Assembly: GCA_037127255.1 (NCBI GenBank)
Contig: JBANSL010000004.1
Location: 26,853,967-26,917,966, forward strand
Reading direction: 5' to 3'
Origin: Persicaria tinctoria
Lineage: Eukaryota > Streptophyta > Magnoliopsida > Caryophyllales > Polygonaceae
DNA length: 64,000 bases
Shown here: in pieces, positions 23,901 to 32,458 of the stretch
How positions within the stretch are numbered: the stretch's first letter is position 1
Layout: each line of letters opens with the position of its first letter
The notes under the pieces: model-generated
Told to the model about the DNA's origin: nothing
Seen by the model: the letters and a program-made list of their open reading frames with translations, nothing else
The model's database searches: none
Translations under genes and position numbers: made by a program

Positions 23901-24505
23901 GAAGAATCTATTAAGTCTGTCTAGTTCTTTGTGTGTGTATGTTGGTAGTCCAAAACTTTGCATCACATAGTAAGGCTTAGTCGCAAGATTTGTTTTAATC
24001 AAAACAGCTCTACCCTGTTGGGAAAGTGAGTTTATTGCCTTCCATTTTGTGAGTTGGGACTTTGTCCTTTCCACAGTATCTTCAAAAGTGTTCCGGTTTA
24101 CTTTTCCGTTTATAATCGGGCATCCTAAATATTTTTCGAGAGTGGTATGGTTGGTGATGTGGAGTATATTTTGAATGCTCTGTTTCCGTTGGTTTGAAAC
24201 TCCTGATGTTACTTGAAAAGCTTATTTGTGAAAATTTACCTTTTGTCCCGATATGCTACAATATTCATCAATGATTTTTTTTTAACTTGAGTGCATGATT
24301 TTGTGCTTGCTTTAGCAAATATCATGATGTCATCTGCGAAGGAGAGAAATAGTACTCTAGTTCTTGACTTAGTCTTCTCAAAACCTATCGTTTTTCTTGA
24401 TTCATCACTTGTAATTTGTAGTTTAATTCCTTCCATATATCTCAGCTCCAATAACAAAAAGGAACGGGAAAATTGGGATGACCGCTCTTTATTTATCAAA
24501 TTCAA
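20958..24505 (-). pseudogene. L1-type LINE, 5'-truncated, split by a hAT element
   Basis: Reading leftward: the tail of the reverse-transcriptase palm with FADDIMIFAKAS (about 24350), the downstream LINE block 'SLSQQGRAVLIKTNLA' (24040) and 'GWDKICKPKKYGGLGL' (23840), the zf-RVT region (23329-22980; FLWKLAMNGIPTKQRLAEKG and CAFCNH), then an RNase H domain (LRLGLTAALEMGISKVQVEG) interrupted at 22528/21216 by a hAT element. The RNase H frame resumes exactly at the target duplication and ends in an A-rich tail (A9 on the minus strand near 20960). Several frameshifts separate the blocks. The 5' part ends where the MULE begins, so ORF1, the endonuclease and most of the RT are absent. Confidence 0.85.
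21216..22528. mobile_element. Non-autonomous hAT element, 1,313 bp
   Basis: The termini are TAGGGGTGTGCA and, inverted, TAGGGCTGTGCA. The 8 bp duplication TTGATAAC flanks both sides (21208-21215 and 22529-22536), diagnostic for hAT. Both subterminal regions are dense in CGTGTCGTG / CACGACACG and 'ggatacccgg' repeats. The interior is C/T-rich with no transposase motifs; the ORF at 21485-21916 is low-complexity and probably not a gene. Confidence 0.95.
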
Positions 24506-24546
24506 GGAAGGGGAAACGTAAATGAAAGGAATTTAAACAGGAAACG

Positions 24547-24605
24547 ATATCTACACCGCTAATTTTTACTATTTCTACCGCTAATCACCGCATAGGTATG
24601 CGGTG
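24547..24605. repeat. Left terminal inverted repeat of the MULE
   Basis: It pairs with 32017-32077 in inverted orientation. It reads outward-in as ATATCTACACCGCTAATTTT, then 'tactatttctaccgctaat', then a 20 bp palindrome centred on 24595-24596. Confidence 0.8.
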
Positions 24606-24766
24606 AGTTAATGACGGACTTAATGACGGTCAACGACCTGCCGCTTATACATTCGGTGGATCACCGCATGTATAAGCGGTGATAGCCACCGTATAGAGAC
24701 ATACCGCATATTCATGCAGTGAACACCCCGTTCCGTTTCAACCCCACCGCATACCCATGCGGTGGG
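24586..24766. repeat. Palindrome cluster, left (MULE)
   Basis: Four ACCGCAT-N4-ATGCGGT-type palindromes lie at 24586-24605, 24661-24682, 24702-24721 and 24743-24766. The last is perfect over 24 bp. They lie at the 3' side of gene A. Confidence 0.9.
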
Positions 24767-25119
24767 TATCGGATAACCCGACTTGCGCTTAACTATTTGG
24801 AAGAGCTGAGGGGACCGATTTGAACCGACATACACCGCTTAGGGTTGCGGTATTCGTCCACACTACGACTTGATCGTATAATCCATGGACATTGCAATGG
24901 TATATCCTACTATACTGGAATTAACTTTTAATAAACGCCGTGATCTGAAAAAAATCATATATTGAATTGAAAACAAAGATGATTAAAACGAAAGTGCGAT
25001 AGATATAAGCGATGACGAAAATATGGAGTTCGGATGTTCGAATGTGAAATGGAATAGAGAAAGATACAACCCAATTGAACATACGAAGTTCGAAAAATGA
25101 CATCAGAGAGTGGGAAATG

Positions 25120-28100
25120 CTAATACGGTAGGGGACGTCCACCATCACGACGGCCGTAAGCTCTATATCGTGCAATCCTCGCTGCAAACTGCTCGTCCCA
25201 ACCGTCGACAGTGCGATCGTGATGCCGTGTCCATGTGACGTACACTGGAGGAAGAGGTGAACTAGGCAACAACCAAATCTGTGAATACAAGGTTAATATT
25301 GATGTTAGAAAAGAGAAACAAAACAGTAACAAATTAATGAATACGAAATACGAAACGTACCGGAACGAAATGGTTACTGTTGCCAACTAAAGCTATTCCA
25401 TCTAGCTCCTCGTAGGCCGGTACTGACGGGCCACCGGTGGCGTACAGAGGTAGGCACAACATAGGCATCATCTGTGACAAAATCACCAAAGGACGCTGGT
25501 GAAGCGTGGCAAACACCTCGCCCATGATCGGAATCTCCATCCAATACGTAGCATCATGACACGTGCCGAAATAGTTGACCCTCATGATGAGCTCCTGTAA
25601 GGCCGGATAGTAATGGTACCGATCTGAATGCACCTGCAACTCAACGGCCAGCTCTCGTCGAACTCGAGGCCATGCGTCTTGTCCCAAGTTGAGAAGACAA
25701 GCTAAAGACATATACCCACAGTGACCATCACCTGCAACATTTGTGACGGCTCGTACGAAAGTAATCATGAATTCGTCGACGTTGCCAGTGCTCCAATTGA
25801 ATTCTACTCGAGGTAGATTCTGTGGTGGAAGCGCCGTAGGTGCTGGTGTTGGAATGTCACTTACAATCTTCGGAGCTGGCTCCGACGCCGATCGACCTCG
25901 TCCACGTCCCCTTCCACGACTCCGTCCTCGGCCTCTGCCTATTCCTCGACTCCTAGGAGGGTCGTCGATGGAAATGTCGTTGGACCTAGTGGCCTCCTTA
26001 GTACCTTCCTTGTCATCTGTTTCGTTTGATGCCGGTTGACCCCGACCTCGGCCTCGCCCTCGTGCGGATCCAGTGGTCGCCTGTCTATCTGCCTAGCGTT
26101 GAGCCCGAGCACGCTCACGTTCCCAAGGTAGAGGGTTCGTCTGACAGGGGTGGCGAGTCCTCGGTCTCCCGGGCGGTCTACGGTCCTCCGGGTCAGGGGT
26201 GGTCAACGGTGTCTGGGACGGACGATCCCCGTCGTTGAATGCGGACGCGATTCTCCAACGAGTATCCTCGTCCAAAGCTCCGCTCTGGAAAAAACTGATC
26301 ATGCGCGACATGTCCACATCAGCTCTGCTGAGTGGAGTGTTATCCTGGACGTTGTCAACATGAGGCCTCTTGAAATCCAATTGCTTCCAAAAATTATGTA
26401 TCTGGGATGGTCTGATGGGTATCTGCGTGTCTCGACAAGCTTGCATGTCATGTGTGAATGGAAGACCGTATACGTCCCTCCAATATGCATCTCTGCATGG
26501 TTGCGACGGTGGCTCGACTTTCATCTTTGTGTAGATTTCGAACAACAAGTTGAAACATTCCTTCGACACAATATTCCGAATTCGATCGAAAATCCATAGG
26601 TCGTGGGAGTCTGTAGGCCAGGTGTTGTTCGCTCTCCCCAATGTATTTTTCACCTCCCATATTTGATCCGCCATCATGAGATCGATTGTGTTTATCACGT
26701 GAGTGAAATCACCGACTGCAGAGTTTAAGGTCTTTTTCGACACAGAATGAGCAGCCTCAACCCTAAAAGATAAGTGTGAATCGCAGGTGAAAATCGTTAT
26801 ACCTAAACAAATTACGTGTATAATGAATTTTATATTGAAAACGTAGGCGCACCTATTCGTCGTGGTCGTACCAAAATGCTGGATTGCGTCTGTCCATGCA
26901 CGAACTATCTGCTCCGAGTAATCTCGTAACCACGTCGCCTCCAAATACGGCATAAGCCCTTCAATATGCCCCCACTCTGCATGCAACCCCTCCTTCTAGC
27001 GGAAAAAGTTTCAACCGATCTGGATTGGAACAGGCCAACACATGCGTTCTTGAAACGCCTAGCAACATCAAGATTCTTTGACTTCTGGAAAGCAGCTTCT
27101 TCGCATCGTCGGAGGACGTGCACTGTGCACAACATATGCCTGACGTTGGGAAGAACTTCTCGTAGGGCCGCAATCAACCCCATCTCTCGATCAGTGACAA
27201 TAACGTTAGGAAGATTACCTCGCATGAGGTAAACGAGCTGCCCCAACGCCCAAATGTACGTATTTGTGTTCTCGTGCGACATGAAGCAGAACCCGATGAC
27301 GAAGTTCTTCTTTGTGCAAGTAAATCCAACGAACTCACACAAAGGGATCCCGTACCTGCACAATGAAATATTTGAGTTCGCATGCCGTGGTGGGAATGGG
27401 TAAAAGAATAAGTGTATATAGAAACTTACACATTCGTCCGGTATGTACTATCGACGAGGACGACGTATGGAAACATGGCTAGAAGATGGCGAGCGTCTGT
27501 ATGGGCGATGAATAGATCTTGAAGCCTGTTGGGATCGTCAGGGGATCTCCTCGTACAATAGTCGTAACCCTTATCCCGCAAAATGCGGAGTGCTTCCTGG
27601 GAGACTGTTTGATCTCCTCTCGCTTCAGCTTTAAACTTTGCTCTCGCATTGTACACTTGGCGCCGCGATGTGAAGTTCAGCTTCTGTCGTGCGTCAGCTG
27701 TCATCTTCAATGTAGCTAAAATCGGTTTTGGTGGGGTACCAGCGACGGTAAGGGCCAACGTAGTGTCTCTTTTATCTGCATCCATCCGTCCGACGTACGG
27801 GTGACCGTCCAATGCACCGGGGAGTAGATGGTTGTGCTTGCCATGAATAACGTCTAGGCCTCATTCGCCCCGTTTGAACTCCACGCCAGACAATGCAAAT
27901 GGACACCCCTCTATCTTCGAAACAGCTCTGCGCGTGTTCCCGCTTGCATCATCTCCGGCTACTCGTTGTCTCTTACGGGGAGTGTACTGACCGTACTTCT
28001 CACATGCGAGCAATAAACTCCCACGCCTTGTAGGAGTGCTCCCCCAAGAACGCTTGATTGTCAAAACCATATTAAGTTTTAATGCTGTGCCACGACAGTG

Positions 28101-28521
28101 TTGTAGGAGATCGTCGCGATTGGTCCACGTCTCGGATGTAGCAAATTCGGGAGTGTAATCGCGGTACTCCTGGTTACAGGCCTCATCGTCCTGATCGTCT
28201 TCCGGCATCGGATCAGCCTGCTCCTCCAGTGGTAGCTGCCGGCATGCAAACAGGGCATATATATTACGCGAACCATTCATGGTTTCTGTCTGCTCTACTT
28301 CAGAACCTAATTTATTCCCCTACATAACCGGTACCTATATCTTGGTTTCCATTCCATATGATTCCAGTACCTATATATCCTACCTACAACGACATTCCAA
28401 ATGATAAACATTAATCACATACCGGAAGACGAGGTGGTGGTGAGTTATCGACCATTGGCGTCGCGGTAGGTGCTTCCTCCCCCGGGCTTGCAGGTCGTCG
28501 GCTGGTGTCGTCGTTCACCAT
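25120..28521 (-). pseudogene. MULE transposase-OTU protease fusion (gene A), three lesions
   Basis: Five exons have consistent GT-AG borders and phases: 28521-28423, 28319-27430, 27355-26853, 26762-25361 and 25278-25120, about 1,016 residues in all. Order of domains: acidic N-terminus; a FAR1/WRKY-GCM1-like zinc cluster (CEKYGQYTP, GCPFALSG, then HGKHNH); an MULE DDE transposase (VVLVDSTYRTNV for the first Asp; NVIVTDREMGL and HMLCTVHV for the second and following); a helical region; an RG-rich linker (RGRGRGRG); and an OTU cysteine-protease domain with GDGHCGYMS (Asp, Cys) and NSNHFVPV (His). The gene is broken by TGA at 27861-27863, a 1-nt frameshift near 26990 and TAG at 26093-26095. All splice sites survive, so inactivation looks recent. 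OTU domains remove ubiquitin-like modifiers in other proteins; their role in transposition is unknown. Confidence 0.85.
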
Positions 28522-28598
28522 ATTAGAAAATGACCGTTGATGGGGGGTGATGGGATTGGATGCATTCCAACGGAGAGCGGGTGACTTCTTATACAGTA

Positions 28599-28764
28599 AC
28601 ACCGTATGCCTATGCGGTGTTTCCAGATGACCGTTGGGGTTGAATTATTTGAAAATGTGGGCCCACCGCATAGGTGAACGGTGCAATAGATACCGTATAT
28701 GTATGCGGTACATCACCGCCTAGGTAAACGGTGAAGCACAGTGTACCGCATGCCCATGCGGTAT
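28599..28764. repeat. Palindrome cluster, central (MULE)
   Basis: Five palindromes of the same type (28599-28620, about 28662-28682, 28690-28711, 28711-28732 and 28743-28764) lie immediately upstream of the gene A start. Some halves vary (CCTAGGTAAACGG), keeping partial symmetry. A TATATATA run at 28770-28777 lies just beyond. This could be the gene A promoter and a transposase-binding region. Confidence 0.85.
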
Positions 28765-28815
28765 GTATCTATATATACCCCATGGCTGGTTCGTGACATT
28801 TGTCGTGGCGGAAAA

Positions 28816-28909
28816 GCGATGATACTCTGTGCGAACTAGTCATGGCCAAAGATTTGTGTCTTCGGAACGAAATTTTTGACCATTGACTAGTTTGCACGGG
28901 GTATATCGC
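28816..28909 (-). other. Hairpin 1 of a four-hairpin cluster
   Basis: Arms 28816-28855 and 28870-28909 pair over ~40 bp with the same one-base bulges as hairpin 2. The outer stem (GCGATGATA) is shared with hairpin 2, while the inner stem is different and compensated on both arms. The loop is 14 nt. It is MIRNA- or siRNA-like in shape; function unknown. Confidence 0.8.
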
Positions 28910-28957
28910 TTCGTCTTATAAATTAAATAAAATTTATGCTTTTTTCATGGCTCAACA

Positions 28958-29049
28958 GCGATGATAGCCTAGGCAACATGCCACGGCCGGCGATTTGTGT
29001 CTTTTGATTGAAATCGCTGGCCGCTGGCATGTTGCTCGGGTTATATCGC
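28958..29049 (-). other. Hairpin 2 of a four-hairpin cluster
   Basis: Arms 28958-28996 and 29011-29049 pair almost perfectly: CAACATGCCA faces TGGCATGTTG, followed by a GC-rich block. The loop GTGTCTT... is shared with hairpin 1. The two are tandem relatives whose inner stems have diverged while pairing is kept. Confidence 0.8.
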
Positions 29050-29088
29050 TTCGATGTGGGGTTATGTAGCTTCGATCTAATAAAATGC

Positions 29089-29178
29089 AATAGGTATCCG
29101 CAGGATATTGTGAAAGACATTGTGATAGTATATATGTACGCCCATGACGTCTTTAGCATTATCCTGCGGATGACTATT
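29089..29178 (-). other. Hairpin 3 of a four-hairpin cluster
   Basis: Arms 29089-29118 and 29149-29178 pair over 30 bp with ATCCGCAGGATA at the core and a 30 nt loop. The spacing (~130-140 bp start to start) follows hairpins 1 and 2, but the stem sequence is unrelated. Confidence 0.75.
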
Positions 29179-29227
29179 GATCATCCAAACAAAATTGTAA
29201 ATGCTTCGGAAACGTACAGGTACAGGT

Positions 29228-29435
29228 ACACCGTCATCTTCGTTCGTCATGGGAGTGGGCGTCTAAATTACATCTGTCAAGGGAGAATGAACCTCTTACA
29301 AGAGGACGAAGCTGGAAACTTTCGTCGGAACTCACGACGGAATCTCTCAGTTTCGCACTTTTATAAGAGGCACGCTCTCCTTCGACCGATGGAATTTGGA
29401 CGACCAACTCCGATGGCGGAAGAAGATCACGGTGT
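29228..29435 (-). other. Hairpin 4, long inverted duplication of the gene B 3' end
   Basis: Arms of ~100 bp (29228-29329 and 29332-29435) are about 75-80 percent complementary and meet in CGTCG...CGACG with a 7 nt loop. The right arm includes the last codons and the stop codon (29427-29429) of gene B, so a transcript of gene B should fold back on its own 3' end. Confidence 0.8.
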
Positions 29436-31500
29436 GATGGTGATCTCTCCCCATGCGAAATGAAAACTGTTCGTCTCGGGGTGCCAGTGCTCAACAAATG
29501 CCCCGATCAGAGTGTGATCCACATGATCCCACTCGAAATCTCTGAGGTCCAAGAACCCAATCTCCCGCACTGCGGGAAACCAGGACTCCCGTCCATCGAC
29601 CTCCAACAACGCCTCTACACGGCCCAGCGACTGCCCTCGTCTCTGCGCACGCACACCCCTACGCAAGGCTTCGTCCTCCCGTCTCCAAATGGCCTGTGCA
29701 ATGTGTGTCTCGTAGTCTCTCAAAAGAGAAACAGTATGTGGCCCCCCCGGCCATTCGGGCTGAACAGCACGAATGGCCCATGTCCTGCTAGCCTCGCCAC
29801 GCTGCCCATCACCTCCTGCACTACTGCTCTCTCCACGCTGTCTCCGCCTCCTCTCCACTGCACGGACAGGGGGTTGTGCCGCCTGATCTCCTCCCATATC
29901 CTGATGAACATCGTCAGATGCCCCATACATCGGATCATGTTGCTCGTCTCCTCCAATATCCAACAACACATGCCTCGAAGGTCCAGCTGACTCAGTAGGT
30001 GGGGCCGAAGAACATCTCTGTCCACGTACATGCATCTCATGACCCCCGGCAATCGGCACACCCTCCAAGTTCGTAGGTGTCGCTGATGGCGCCGCCTGCT
30101 GACTCCTAATGATCGGTTTAGGTTCGGCAGTCCTCGGCGTCGCAAGCTGAATCCCAATGATCGACTCAGGCTCGGCAGTCCTCGGCGTCGCAAGCTGAAG
30201 CTCAATGATCGGCTCAGGCTCGGCGATCCTCGGCGTCGACGATGGCGCCGCATGCTGACTCCCAGGCGTCCTCCCTACACCCGTAGAACCAACCGGGGTG
30301 AACGACGCAAAATCTATCTGCGCAACGGCCCATGGCTCCTGGTCGCCACCTCGAGCATGGCTCGTCCCGGCACCCACATCTCTGAACAGAGGTGCCGTGT
30401 CGTCATACGAGTTCAATTGTTCGCTCGCAAACCCAGTCCCAAAGTAGTCCCGATAACTGTCAGGATAAGTGTGCACCTCCTCTACCACTTTCTCAGCTCT
30501 AGTCTGCAAGTGCTCACCCGTATGACGTGCTCGGTCCCCTCGTAGGTACTCCTCCAGCATCTCAATACCCTGGTCGCCTTGACCAGACTCTCCAGTCGAC
30601 CGCACCACTGGGTCATCCGTGTGGTCAGACATCAAGTGCAGCTCAATCTGCATCAGACTCTGATATGTCTCTATAGATGACTGGGACGTGTGCCCAGTAT
30701 CAGCTCCTACCGTCTCAGTGTCCCTCTCCGGAGGATCCACTACATCCTCCAACGTCTGGGTCTCCCTGATGGCAGCCGCGGTATCATCATCTACCGCGTC
30801 GATATCCGTCTCCATCGGAACGGATGCACCCTGCAACGTATGCCTCTCCCTAATGGCAGCTCTCCTAGCAGATTGTAATACTACCCTCTCTCCCAAATTT
30901 CTCGACAACAAAGACTGTGTAGTTTAAAATATATATGTCAGAATCCTATCGCTCAATTACAATACTATATCGTATGATTGTCTAAATGTGACAACATTTT
31001 CGTAAGGTTTATTAATGATATCATCTTAATACTAACAATTCATAATAAAACATAAATATATACTTATTCGATTTCAATTTCCCTACACCTAGTATTTGTC
31101 AGAATCCTATGGCTCGAATACGATACTATATATTATGATTGGCTAAATGTTGCAAGATTTTCCAAAGGTTTATAAATGATTTGAACCTCATACTATCAAT
31201 TCCTAAGAAAACATAAATATATACTTATTCGATATCAATTTCCCTACACCTAATAACAATTTTAATATACCGTAGGGTGAGGCTGTGTCTCCAGCGGTGG
31301 CGGTACATCTGTCGTCCTCCGCCTCTGTATAGTGGGCTCCGGCTACATTATATATAACAATGAAATGTTAACACTATTTCCTTCAAATTAACAAATAAAG
31401 CAAATTGATTATTATAAACATTAAATGTTACATGTAACGGATGTCTCCGAACATGACCGACATCATCAACTACGGCTTTTCCACGGTTGTCCTTCACCAT
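29427..31500 (-). CDS. MULE gene B, shortened plant-mobile-domain protein
   Basis: Three exons keep frame across canonical GT-AG sites: 31500-31432 (starts MVKDNRGKAVVDDVGHVRRH), 31342-31271 and 30914-29427, giving 542 residues without a stop. Most of the protein is low-complexity and acidic or proline-rich, with three imperfect repeats near residues 260-320 (ATPRTAEPESIIGIQ-like). The C-terminus (WFPAVREIGFLDLRDF and HPETNSFHFAWGEITIT) matches the start of the plant mobile domain (PMD/aminotransferase-like), a domain found both in MULEs and in silencing proteins such as MAIN. The domain is cut after about 50 residues by the stop in hairpin 4. Product function is unknown. The start ATG lies next to the right palindrome cluster, as in gene A. 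Confidence 0.7.
30936..31252. repeat. ~157 bp tandem duplication in gene B intron 2
   Basis: Two copies (about 30936-31093 and 31097-31252) share 'tgtcagaatcctat' starts and 'ttccctacaccta' ends and differ by scattered substitutions. The duplication is confined to the intron, so it does not touch the coding sequence. Confidence 0.9.
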
Positions 31501-31691
31501 CTTAAAACCCGGGTACAGAGTGGTGGTAGATATGGGGACGGGGAATGGACGGATCCAAAAGTCGGGCTCGGAATCAAAGAATGGGAGAAGATTCGAGTCG
31601 GCCTCGGAATGAAAGAGATCGGAGAAGATTCGGTGTGTCGGAAAACTGGGCCCCCCACGCCTATTTATAATGGGACCCCAAGGGTAAAACT

Positions 31692-32077
31692 CATACCGCA
31701 TCTCCATGCGGTATGTTTTTACCGTTGTGACAACGGTAACAAATCATACCGCATGGGTATGCGGTAAGTTTTGTTACCGTGACCACAACGGTAAAAAAGT
31801 ACCGCATGGAGATGCGGTATGAGTTTTACCCAAATTTCAAACATACCGCATGGGTAAGCGGTATTTTTTTAACCAACGGATAACTACGCCCCAACCGGAT
31901 TATTGTATTACGGACTCCGTTTAAACCTAACCCACCGCACATACATGCGGTGTTTTCATACGGTCAACATACATACCGCATGTACATGCGGTATGTCGGG
32001 CTAAAATTTTATTAATCCACCGCATAGGGATGCGGCGGATTTGCGGTGTAAATAGTAAAAATTAGCGGGGTAGATAT
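31692..32077. repeat. Palindrome cluster, right, with terminal inverted repeat (MULE)
   Basis: Seven palindromes (31692-31715, about 31745-31768, 31800-31822, 31843-31864, 31932-31953, 31972-31996 and 32017-32038) lie upstream of gene B and run into the right terminal repeat at 32046-32077. The first is CATACCGCATCTCC then ATGCGGTATG. Confidence 0.9.
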
Positions 32078-32237
32078 TATACCCCAATTTAAACACAACG
32101 TAAACGCCGGTTCACTAGTGCTGAATTTACACGTGGAAATAAAAAATAAATACTACAACGGAGTATTTACATTAAAATAAAAATATCTAATCCGAATGTA
32201 TGACCAAGATGAGCCACCAACTCCGGTCTCTCCCCGC

Positions 32238-32247
32238 TATTTAAAAG
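32238..32247 (+). promoter_or_regulatory. TATA-like box of F5H
   Basis: 'tatttaaaag' lies about 220 bp upstream of the ATG and 0.1-0.2 kb from the MULE end. A G-box CACGTG sits at 32130-32135. The 5' leader between TATA and ATG is C/T-rich and has no upstream intron signal that I can see. Confidence 0.5.
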
Positions 32248-32458
32248 CTCTCCTCCGATCGATCTTACCCCTAAATATCTTCATAAGCAGCAATAAATTG
32301 CCCCTCCCATATCGAATTATCGATCCCAGTCCTCAGTCCTCCCCACTTGCTGCATGCATTTTCCATTTATACATTAATATCAATCAATCCATTTGATTTG
32401 AAGCCCAATATAATCAATCTTAAGGCAACTAATCACCGCCGTGCCCCGATCGATCAAT

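Larger units (their letters stand above)
24520..32120 (-). mobile_element. Mutator-like element with two genes and hairpin arrays
   Basis: The outer ends are inverted: 'atatctacaccgctaatttt' at 24547-24566 matches the inverted complement of 32046-32077, and both continue into an ACCGCAT...ATGCGGT palindrome. Between them lie a MULE transposase-OTU gene and a second gene with plant-mobile-domain homology, both on the minus strand. The exact termini and the 9 bp duplication expected for Mutator could not be fixed; the limits are +/-20 bp. The left end interrupts the LINE and the right end abuts the F5H promoter. Confidence 0.85.

Noticed and set aside
24500..24530. A 9 bp target duplication for the MULE
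   Set aside because: I could not match the left flank to 32110-32140 convincingly, so exact ends are not claimed.
24586..24766. CRISPR-like array reading of the regularly spaced palindromes
   Set aside because: Spacing is irregular, units differ, the sequence is a plant transposon end and there are no cas genes.
29460..30927. Plus-strand and second-frame ORFs over gene B
   Set aside because: They overlap the spliced minus-strand frame, which is supported by three phase-compatible exons.
32441..32458. An upstream extension of the F5H reading frame
   Set aside because: It begins with GTG and has no ATG; the ATG at 32459 gives the normal membrane anchor.
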